Source of the DNA: an uncultured Lachnospiraceae bacterium
GTDB lineage: Bacteria > Bacillota > Clostridia > Lachnospirales > Lachnospiraceae
NCBI GenBank assembly: GCA_900539175.1
Contig: UQAW01000041.1
Coordinates: 1 to 31,035, forward strand
Length of the DNA: 31,035 nt
Reading direction: 5' to 3'
Every line of letters starts with the position of its first letter. The stretch's first letter is position 1. The position numbers were made by a program, and so were the translations under genes. The notes beneath the pieces are model-generated. The model was given only the letters and a program-made list of their open reading frames with translations. It made no database searches and was not told the DNA's origin. Below, one piece after another: positions 1-5,460 of this stretch.

Positions 1-5
1 GGCGG

Positions 6-73
6 CGATTGCGGGAGCACAAAGTGCGGAGCAATCGACTTTCATGAATGGTGATGTCTGCGATAGCAGACAT
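6..73. repeat. Structured (possibly dispersed) element at the window edge
   Basis: Two adjacent foldable dyads are visible. The first has outer arms CGATTGC (6-12) and GCAATCG (31-37) around an inner GCAC-AAA-GTGC hairpin (17-27). The second is a perfect ATGTCTGC-GATA-GCAGACAT hairpin (54-73). No convincing gene covers them; one frame stays open across 2-199, but it has no credible start or recognisable product. The element may be a dispersed non-coding repeat cut by the window edge. That is a guess from its structure, because no second copy lies in the window. Strand is unknown. Confidence 0.35.
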
Positions 74-200
74 GTCCGTTTACTATGCAATGTAATTAGG
101 TGTAGTCAACCTGCTTCCCTCCTCACTTCAAAAACAATCATTCACAGACATATTTTATATACACTCTACCCCAAAACGCAACCTCATTTTCTTTTATAAT

Positions 201-234
201 AAAAAGTGAGCCGACACTTTCAAATGCCGACTCA
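201..234 (-). terminator. Rho-independent terminator of the CD3324-like gene
   Basis: Read on the minus strand, a 10-bp stem (TGAGTCGGCA against TGTCGGCTCA, one G-U pair) with an 8-nt loop is followed by a T-run, seen as AAAAA at 201-205 on the plus strand. It begins just after the stop codon at 242. Confidence 0.8.
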
Positions 235-241
235 TCTGCTT

Positions 242-517
242 CTAACAGCCACTTTTCATTTTACGTAGAATTCGCCATATACTTTTCTCTGACAAATAAT
301 ATCTTTTTGCAAGTTCCTGTACTTTAGTACCCTGATTATATTCCTGATATATGCGCATGTCCCTTGCGTAAATTCTTTCCTTTGCTCGATTGATCTGTCC
401 CCATCCTGCCCGATGATCCTCTTTTCTTGGAATATAGATATTAGCCCCATCCACGTACTGCTGTATCATTTCTATTATTTCTACAGGCAGAATCTCTTCT
501 GCTTTTATATAGCCCAT
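242..517 (-). CDS. CD3324-family helix-turn-helix protein
   Basis: This is a 91-residue basic protein. It resembles the small CD3324 family of Firmicutes, a group of putative DNA-binding proteins. The C-terminal third has a helix-turn-helix pattern (VQELAKRYYLSEKSIWRILRKM, about residues 66-87), with a likely recognition helix at SEKSIWRILRK. The N-terminal part contains the IYIPRKEDHRAGWG segment that I associate with this family. The start at 517 is supported by an AGGAGG box five bases upstream. It has its own terminator (201-234) and a promoter region with two palindromes (548-599), so it is probably monocistronic and may regulate itself. Its targets are unknown. Family assignment is from remembered similarity; the regulatory role is inference. 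Confidence 0.75.
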   Translation of the reverse strand: MGYIKAEEILPVEIIEMIQQYVDGANIYIPRKEDHRAGWGQINRAKERIYARDMRIYQEYNQGTKVQELAKRYYLSEKSIWRILRKMKSGC

Positions 518-547
518 GTTTGCCTCCTAAAATTTAATTTATCAGGA

Positions 548-603
548 ATAGCAATGGCTATAACAATCTATGATTTTATCTTGCAATAGCCGTTGCTATG
601 CAA
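548..603 (-). promoter_or_regulatory. Promoter region with two ATAGC-N4-GCTAT palindromes
   Basis: ATAGC-AATG-GCTAT (548-561) and ATAGC-CGTT-GCTAT (586-599) are two copies of one 14-bp palindrome, 38 bp apart start to start. They also pair with each other as a larger dyad with one mismatch. Two promoter readings are possible on the minus strand: TTGCAT (598-603) with a 19-bp spacer to TAAAAT (573-578), or TTGCAA (581-586) with an 18-bp spacer to TATAGC (557-562). Either way a palindrome overlaps promoter elements, which is how operators are usually placed. The binding protein could be the gene product itself. Confidence 0.55.
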
Positions 604-803
604 ACATAACATATCTTTTCATACAGTACTTCCCTCCTTCATAATAGCATATAAAGCCATTCAGTAAATACAAATTTCATGTATCATCTTAATTCTGTCA
701 ATCACTTTTCCTAATTCTCCAGAAAAACACTAGAAAACACATTTTGACATTCGCTAAGGTTCCTTGTGCCAGCAAAAACAATATTTGAAAAAGAGCCTTG
801 TCT
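604..803. other. AT-rich intergenic stretch with no recognised gene
   Basis: Together with the promoter region at 518-603, this separates the CD3324-like gene from the nucleotidyltransferase remnant. I see no open frame with a ribosome binding site, no strong hairpin and no RNA gene. It fits decayed accessory DNA. Confidence 0.4.
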
Positions 804-980
804 TTATCCTACCTTGACTCCCCCCTCATCACGAACATTGCGGTAATATGGAAGATTATCTACCCAGTAATTAAAATGCTTTTCATTTTTGATTACCAGA
901 GAAATATCTATTCTATATTTCAATAAATACTCAAATGCGCAGTCCGATATTGGATTCTTAATTTTCTGTACCAGTTGCAT
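804..980 (-). pseudogene. C-terminal remnant of a MNT-type nucleotidyltransferase-domain protein
   Basis: Read from the ATG at 980, this frame encodes 58 residues ending at the TAA at 804-806. The stretch ISLVIKNEKHFNYWVDNLPY followed by YRNVRDEGG resembles the C-terminal end of minimal nucleotidyltransferases (COG1708-like), where a beta strand precedes a 'plyRNIekEG' motif. The catalytic GSxxxGxxxxxSDxD region is absent, and an in-frame TAA lies immediately upstream of the ATG with no ribosome binding site. I therefore read it as a decayed 3' fragment, possibly left from a toxin-antitoxin-like or mobile locus. The family call is from motif memory and is moderately sure; function is presumably lost. 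Confidence 0.5.
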
Positions 981-1036
981 TTAGCTTTCAAATCCAGATT
1001 TATTACTTTAATATTAACACATTTCCAATACAAAAA

Positions 1037-1276
1037 CTAGATTGATTCTATATAAATCTCTTCCGTCTTACACTGCCCTTTCATCAAAATTTGACTTGCT
1101 TTTTTGGCATTTACATCTTCTGATCTCTGTAAAATTCTCAAAGCACTTGTTACATCGCTGAACAAAGAGTCATACATTAGCTGATAATCTGCTTTCTCAT
1201 CACCTTCTTGCTTCTTTATATTCCAAATCATATCTCTTACATTTTTCCATTTTAATATGTCTTCTGTAAATCTCAT
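1037..1276 (-). CDS. Small protein of unknown function divergent from an XRE regulator
   Basis: This 79-residue, mixed-charge, probably helical cytoplasmic protein matches nothing I recognise. It has no membrane segment or signal peptide. The start at 1276 is well supported by AGGAG five bases upstream, and a strong promoter (1328-1356) lies before it, so I consider it a real gene. It is transcribed away from the XRE-family gene at 1400, and the two promoters carry copies of the same 13-bp repeat. That suggests joint control, as in antitoxin-like or phage-type regulatory pairs. The downstream neighbour is a nucleotidyltransferase remnant, so the original partner may have been lost. No function is assigned. 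Confidence 0.6.
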   Translation of the reverse strand: MRFTEDILKWKNVRDMIWNIKKQEGDEKADYQLMYDSLFSDVTSALRILQRSEDVNAKKASQILMKGQCKTEEIYIESI

Positions 1277-1317
1277 ACTTACTCCTTCTATTTTTCCTTA
1301 TAGCAAAATATTTCTTT

Positions 1318-1383
1318 ATTACGAAACATTATAAACGAAATACTAATTAAAATCAAGCATATAATTCTCTATTACGAAACATT
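1318..1383. promoter_or_regulatory. Divergent promoters with duplicated 13-bp operator-like repeat
   Basis: ATTACGAAACATT occurs exactly twice, at 1318-1330 and 1371-1383, 53 bp apart and in the same orientation. A third partial ACGAAA lies at 1335-1340. The leftward promoter for the 79-aa gene has TTGATT (plus-strand 1351-1356), a 17-bp spacer and TATAAT (plus-strand 1328-1333), placing its transcription start near 1321 inside copy 1. A rightward TATAAT at 1360-1365 would start transcription near 1372, at the edge of copy 2. The geometry suggests a repressor covering both starts; the XRE protein is the obvious candidate. Confidence 0.6.
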
Positions 1384-1399
1384 TGGGAGTATAACGATT

Positions 1400-1636
1400 A
1401 TGCAGAAAATCAGACCAGACATGGATATCGGGCAAAATATTCAACGTCTTAGAAAAAGTGTCCATATGACACAGGATCAGGTAATCGCGCATCTACAACT
1501 TATGGGAATTGAAATTTCCAAAAGTACTTATGCGAAACTTGAAACGAACAGAATGAATATTAAAGTCAGCGAATTAATCGCACTTAGCAAAATCTTTAAC
1601 GCTGATGTTTCCGAATTTTTCAAAGGACTCTTTTAA
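1400..1636 (+). CDS. XRE-family (Cro/CI-type) transcriptional regulator
   Basis: This 78-residue protein is essentially one helix-turn-helix domain. IGQNIQRLRKSVHMTQDQVI begins the fold near residue 10, followed by EISKSTYAKLETNRMNIKVSELIALSKIFNADVSEFF, the usual XRE pattern with YAKLE in the recognition region. It should bind DNA as a dimer. The start at 1400 is preceded by GGGAG ten bases upstream. The gene is divergent from the 79-aa unknown gene, and its likely operator repeats lie between them, so autoregulation is probable (inference). A strong terminator follows at 1665-1706, making it a single-gene transcript. It has no toxin or sensory domain. Confidence 0.85.
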   Translation: MQKIRPDMDIGQNIQRLRKSVHMTQDQVIAHLQLMGIEISKSTYAKLETNRMNIKVSELIALSKIFNADVSEFFKGLF

Positions 1637-1664
1637 ATCCTTTTCATTCATGAAACTTAAGAAA

Positions 1665-1706
1665 GAAGGAATGCAATAACTCACTTGTTATTGCGTTCCT
1701 TCTTTT
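1665..1706 (+). terminator. Strong intrinsic terminator after the XRE gene
   Basis: A 16-bp stem, GAAGGAATGCAATAAC (1665-1680) against GTTATTGCGTTCCTTC (1687-1702) with one G-U pair and a 6-nt loop, is followed by TTTTATCTTT. It also lies 3' of the converging leuS gene and may serve both strands. Confidence 0.85.
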
Positions 1707-1769
1707 ATCTTTACATCCGGTGAAATCTTTCACCCTTTCAAAACTTATAAATTTTTTGGAAACTCTATT

Positions 1770-4196
1770 TTATTTCTGCACAATATTGATAATTTTTCCT
1801 GGTACATAAATCTCTTTCACGATCGTTCCAGTCAGTTTATCTGCAATAGCCTCCTTGCCGGCAGCAATCGCATCTTCTTTGCTGATAGAAGTTGCTACGC
1901 TGATCACGGCTTTCGTCTTTCCATTGATCTGTACCGGAATCTCAATTTCGTCTTCCTTCATAGCTTCCTCATCATGGGTCGGCCACTGTTCACGGAAAAT
2001 AGTATCCTGGTGTCCATACCCCTCCCAGATTTCCTCCGCGATATGCGGCGCAAACGGAGCAAGCAGGATAGTGGCTGTCTCAATGGTCTCTTTATCGATA
2101 CCGCCTGTTGTCTTTGCCAGATTCACGAATTTATTTGTGTACTCCATAAAACCGGAGATTACGGTATTGAGACTAAAGGATTCCAGCCGCTGTGTGATAT
2201 CAAATACCATCTTATGACGGAGCTTCACCATCTCGGCTGTTGCCTGAACCTCTGCATCCTTGCTGTCCTGTGCCAGCTTCCAGAATCTCTTCAGGAAACG
2301 ATTGACACCGTCGATTCCACGATCATCCCACTCAGCATCCAGTTCCGGCGGTCCTACAAACAATTCATACATACGCAGGGAGTCACAACCGTAATCCTCT
2401 ACCAGTTCATCCGGGGAAACCACATTTCCTTTGGATTTACTCATCTTAATACCGTTCTTACCAGTAATCATACCCTGGTTAAACAGTTTCTGGAATGGTT
2501 CATCAAAATCAACCACGCCGATATCATGCAGAAATTTCGTATAGAATCTGGAATACAAAAGATGCAGTACTGCATGTTCCACACCGCCGATATACATATC
2601 AACTGGAAGATATTTCTCTGCTCTTTCCTTGGAAACCAGTTCTTCGCTGTTTTTATTATCCACATAACGCAGGAAATACCAGGAAGACCCAGCCCACTGA
2701 GGCATAGTATTCGTCTCACGTTTTGCATCTGCACCGCAGACCGGACACTTGCAGTTTACCCACTCATCAATCCCAGCCAGCGGTGATTCTCCGGTGCCTG
2801 TCGGCTGATAGCTCTCCACATCCGGAAGGCGCAGCGGCAGCTCTTCTTCTGGAACCGGAACGTTACCGCACTTCGGACAGTGGATAATCGGAATCGGCTC
2901 ACCCCAGTAACGCTGACGTGAGAACACCCAGTCACGAAGCTTATAGTTTACCGTTGCTTTACCGATACCCATCTTTTCGATCATATGAGGCGCTTCTTTT
3001 TTCAGTACCGCAGATTCCATACCATTCCATTCTCCGGAATTGATCATGGTTCCTGACGCATCTGTATAAGCCTCTGTCATCTGTTCAATTTCTTTTCCTT
3101 CCTTTGCGATTACCTGAATGATCGGAAGGTGGAATTTGGTTGCAAACTCGAAATCACGGTCATCATGAGCAGGTACACACATGATTGCTCCCGTACCGTA
3201 ATCAGCCAGTACATAGTCCGAAAGCCAGATCGGCACTTTCGCTCCATTGAGCGGATTGATGCAATAGCTTCCAGTAAATACGCCAGTCTTTTCCTTATCC
3301 TGAAGACGATCTACGTTGGACTTCATGGAAGCATCAAAGATATACTTCTCAACTGCTTCTTTTGTCTCCGGTGTTGCCAGAGATGCTGCCATCGCATGTT
3401 CCGGTGCAAGTACCATGAAGGTAGCACCATGAAGAGTATCCGGGCGGGTGGTGTAAACGGTGATCTTGTCTTCGCTTCCTTCAATCGGGAAATGAACCTC
3501 AGCACCGTAAGATTTTCCGATCCAGTCACTCTGCATCTTCTTTACCTTTTCCGGCCAATCCAGTTTATCCAGATCGTTAAGCAGTCTGTCCGCATACTTG
3601 GTAATACGGAGCATCCACTGGCGGAGATTTTTCTTTGTTACCTCAGCGCCGCACCGCTCACATTTTCCATTGACAACCTCTTCATTTGCAAGTCCTGTCT
3701 TACAGGACGGACACCAGTTGATTGGAAATTCCTTCTCATATGCAAGACCATTTTTGAACATCTGAACAAAAATCCACTGTGTCCACTTATAGAATTCCGG
3801 ATCTGTGGTATTTACTTCCATGTCCCAATCATAGATCGCTGCAATATCCTGAATCTGCCGTTTGATGTTTGCAACATTGTTCGCTGTAGATTTCGCAGGA
3901 TGTACACCCATCTTTATTGCATAATTTTCAGCAGGAAGACCAAATGCATCCCATCCCATCGGGTGAATGATATAATAGCCATTCAGCAGTTTATATCTGC
4001 TCCATACATCAGAGATCACATAACCTCTCCAGTGGCCTACATGTAGACCGTTACCGGAAGGATATGGGAACATATCCAGACAGTAATACTTCTTCTTTTC
4101 TTTTCCATCGGTGTCGGTTTTTGGATTTACCGGGTTCTTCTCCCAGTTCACACGCCATTTTGCTTCAATCGCCTTATGATTATAAGGTACTGACAT
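1770..4196 (-). CDS. leuS: Leucine--tRNA ligase
   Basis: LeuRS charges tRNA-Leu with leucine in the cytoplasm. The 808-residue length is normal for bacterial LeuRS (about 800-860). The class I catalytic signatures are present: HVGH at residues 52-55 within YPSGNGLHVGHWRGY, and KMSKSKGN near residue 585. The editing (CP1) domain shows TTRPDTLHGATF, and the zinc-type cysteine pairs CPSC and CERC (about residues 160-182) and CPKC and CPVC (about 440-490) are intact. The C-terminal anticodon-binding and extension regions are complete. The start at 4196 has AGGAGG nearby. It is expressed alone behind a leucine-type T-box leader (4227-4488), so expression should rise when uncharged tRNA-Leu accumulates. 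Nothing suggests truncation. Confidence 0.98.
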   Translation of the reverse strand: MSVPYNHKAIEAKWRVNWEKNPVNPKTDTDGKEKKKYYCLDMFPYPSGNGLHVGHWRGYVISDVWSRYKLLNGYYIIHPMGWDAFGLPAENYAIKMGVHPAKSTANNVANIKRQIQDIAAIYDWDMEVNTTDPEFYKWTQWIFVQMFKNGLAYEKEFPINWCPSCKTGLANEEVVNGKCERCGAEVTKKNLRQWMLRITKYADRLLNDLDKLDWPEKVKKMQSDWIGKSYGAEVHFPIEGSEDKITVYTTRPDTLHGATFMVLAPEHAMAASLATPETKEAVEKYIFDASMKSNVDRLQDKEKTGVFTGSYCINPLNGAKVPIWLSDYVLADYGTGAIMCVPAHDDRDFEFATKFHLPIIQVIAKEGKEIEQMTEAYTDASGTMINSGEWNGMESAVLKKEAPHMIEKMGIGKATVNYKLRDWVFSRQRYWGEPIPIIHCPKCGNVPVPEEELPLRLPDVESYQPTGTGESPLAGIDEWVNCKCPVCGADAKRETNTMPQWAGSSWYFLRYVDNKNSEELVSKERAEKYLPVDMYIGGVEHAVLHLLYSRFYTKFLHDIGVVDFDEPFQKLFNQGMITGKNGIKMSKSKGNVVSPDELVEDYGCDSLRMYELFVGPPELDAEWDDRGIDGVNRFLKRFWKLAQDSKDAEVQATAEMVKLRHKMVFDITQRLESFSLNTVISGFMEYTNKFVNLAKTTGGIDKETIETATILLAPFAPHIAEEIWEGYGHQDTIFREQWPTHDEEAMKEDEIEIPVQINGKTKAVISVATSISKEDAIAAGKEAIADKLTGTIVKEIYVPGKIINIVQK

Positions 4197-4226
4197 TTAC
4201 TTTTCCTCCTGTTCATGAAATATAAA

Positions 4227-4488
4227 AACCCTTCTCATCCTTGATATTCTCAGAGACGAAAAGGGTTAACTTCCGTGGTACCACTCTAATTCACCCATCA
4301 CAGATGGATGCACTCATTTCTATCTTTAACGGAATCACCCGCCTTAATCTACTTGTCATCTTATGACGTTTGGCTAAGGAACTCCAAGGCCAGTTGGGAG
4401 CTGTTCTTCACTGCCTTGCACCGGACGGCAGCTCTCTGGATCAGTCGAAACTCTTACTCTTCCTCTTCACAGTCTTTACTTATAACTA
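4227..4488 (-). promoter_or_regulatory. T-box riboswitch of leuS
   Basis: The leader of about 260 nt carries the T-box core as AGAGTGGTACCACGGAAG (minus strand, plus coordinates 4270-4287). This is a variant of the usual AGGGTGGTACCGCG. An intrinsic terminator follows, with arms AACCCTT and AAGGGTT (4227-4267), then T-rich sequence. Upstream there is a long stem I region with an AGTA-type motif near 4455. The likely specifier stretch reads CCTTGG (4384-4389), where both CTT and TTG are leucine codons; the exact codon is uncertain. Uncharged tRNA-Leu would stabilise the antiterminator and allow leuS transcription. Confidence 0.9.
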
Positions 4489-4494
4489 TTTGTT

Positions 4495-4522
4495 ATTTTA
4501 GCATATCAGTGCTATTTGTCAA
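4495..4522 (-). promoter_or_regulatory. leuS promoter
   Basis: On the minus strand TTGACA (4517-4522) is followed by a 16-bp spacer and TAAAAT (4495-4500) with an upstream TGC, giving an extended -10. The predicted transcription start near 4488 marks the 5' end of the T-box. Confidence 0.75.
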
Positions 4523-4563
4523 GAGGGGAACGGACAGTCTATCCAGGTTCTTTACCGTGTAAT

Positions 4564-4609
4564 AAAAAAGAGTGTAAACACATGGAAAGTTCAATAGGCT
4601 TTACACTCT
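4564..4609 (-). terminator. Intrinsic terminator after the coiled-coil gene
   Basis: On the minus strand AGAGTGTAAA pairs perfectly with TTTACACTCT (4600-4609 against 4569-4578). The stem is followed by a run of six T, seen as A at 4564-4569. Confidence 0.85.
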
Positions 4610-4632
4610 GTATAGGGTACAGAACACGATGC

Positions 4633-5061
4633 TTAAGATGCTTTGATTATTTTTTCCAAGTTGTCAACCCTCATTTCTAAATCGGCAACTTTTGCATTGG
4701 TTTCAATATTTTCTTTACGATGTCTTATCTCATCAATACGACCATCAAAAAGGGCGTCAATCTTTTTATTGATTTCATTTTCTAAAGTAAGTTCTAATTT
4801 TCTCACAGACTGTTTAACTTCCGAAATTTCTTCCGAAAGCGAATCTTTTACTTCTACAATTTCATTATGTAATGAGTCTCTTGTCTGTGCAAGTTCACTC
4901 TGCAATGAACTTTTTGTCTCTGCAAGTTCACTCTGCAATGAACTTCTTGTCTCTGCAAGTTCACTTTGCAATGAACTTCTTGTTTCTGTAAATTCACTCT
5001 GAAGATTTAGAATACTATTCTGAATGGAAAAAAACATATCCTTTAACTCATTATCATTCAT
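4633..5061 (-). CDS. Coiled-coil protein with six 11-residue repeats, function unknown
   Basis: This 142-residue protein is almost entirely helical and charged, with no signal peptide or membrane segment. Residues 20-85 consist of six tandem 11-residue units starting LQSEFTETRSS, LQSELAETRSS, LQSELAETKSS and LQSELAQTRDS, then degenerating to LHNEIVEVKDS and LSEEISEVKQS. An 11-residue period is typical of hendecad coiled coils, which form straighter or right-handed bundles. The C-terminal third ends in a second coiled coil (VADLEMRVDNLEKIIK). At DNA level the first units are nearly identical 33-bp repeats, so copy number may vary between strains. The start at 5061 has AAGGAG nine bases upstream and its own promoter (5097-5125) and terminator. 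Oligomerisation is likely; a cellular role cannot be stated. Confidence 0.7.
   Translation of the reverse strand: MNDNELKDMFFSIQNSILNLQSEFTETRSSLQSELAETRSSLQSELAETKSSLQSELAQTRDSLHNEIVEVKDSLSEEISEVKQSVRKLELTLENEINKKIDALFDGRIDEIRHRKENIETNAKVADLEMRVDNLEKIIKAS
4840..5004 (-). repeat. 33-bp tandem coding repeat
   Basis: Five consecutive 33-bp units encode hendecads 1-5. Units 1-4 (4873-5004) are very similar at DNA level; the sixth protein unit (4807-4839) is clearly diverged. The in-frame unit length lets copies be gained or lost without breaking the gene. Confidence 0.8.
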
Positions 5062-5096
5062 ATGAGACTACTCCTTTCTGCAAGGTGGATAAAAGT

Positions 5097-5125
5097 ATTG
5101 TAGCACATACAGAGTATAAAGTCTA
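5097..5125 (-). promoter_or_regulatory. Promoter of the coiled-coil gene
   Basis: On the minus strand TAGACT (5120-5125), a 17-bp spacer and TACAAT (5097-5102) preceded by TGC form an extended -10 promoter. Confidence 0.55.
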
Positions 5126-5310
5126 TTGAATTTTCAAGGTGCTTTTTCTTGTTGTTGAAATAATATGGAAGATTTTATACAAGAATTTGAGAAAAAATAA
5201 TAGAATCTATGGTTATATTCAAAAGGGTAAACGAAATAACAGACACTTATTTGTCATTTCCAAGCCCAGGCTATTTTGATTTATATAACGAGATATGCCT
5301 TAATGTTATA

Positions 5311-5396
5311 TGCCGACAGACAACCCAAGGGAATTGTATGGGACCCCATTTTTAGACACTCCCCCTTCTTTCCAGTTGTCTGTCAGCACGTTTTTT
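5311..5396 (+). other. Foldable element, candidate small RNA end or MITE-like remnant
   Basis: GACAGACAAC (5315-5324) pairs perfectly with GTTGTCTGTC (5375-5384). TGC (5311-5313) and GCA (5386-5388) extend the stem across a one-base mismatch. Inside, AAGGG (5327-5331) can pair with CCCTT (5363-5367), and ATGGG with CCCAT (5338-5349) forms an apical dyad. The plus strand continues into TTTTTT (5391-5396), so it could terminate a short plus-strand RNA. No upstream plus-strand gene needs a terminator here. A MITE-like remnant with terminal inverted repeats is the alternative. Confidence 0.4.
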
Positions 5397-5460
5397 ATTC
5401 TGTTTGAACTATAAAACCCTGTATCGTGATATCCACGTTACAACATCACGTATCGTTTTC

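Larger units (their letters stand above)
5062..5460. other. Non-coding stretch with a promoter and a foldable element
   Basis: About 400 bases separate the EF-G-like gene from the coiled-coil gene. The part near 5062-5125 holds the ribosome binding site and promoter of the coiled-coil gene. The middle is AT-rich without a credible open frame. Positions 5311-5396 hold a stem ending in a T-run (listed separately). Between 5410 and 5460 a weak CGTGAT/ATCACG dyad followed by GGGTTTT on the minus strand may help end EF-G-like transcription. No RNA family is recognised. Confidence 0.5.

Noticed and set aside
1974..2786. 270-codon open frame on the plus strand inside leuS
   Set aside because: It overlaps the conserved LeuRS C-terminal half, and the translation has no coherent domain.
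3129..4046. 305-codon open frame on the plus strand inside leuS
   Set aside because: It is antisense to conserved LeuRS coding sequence and shows no family features.
4840..5004. Regular 33-bp repeats considered as a CRISPR array
   Set aside because: The units are contiguous with no spacers and keep a single reading frame encoding a coiled coil with normal start signals.
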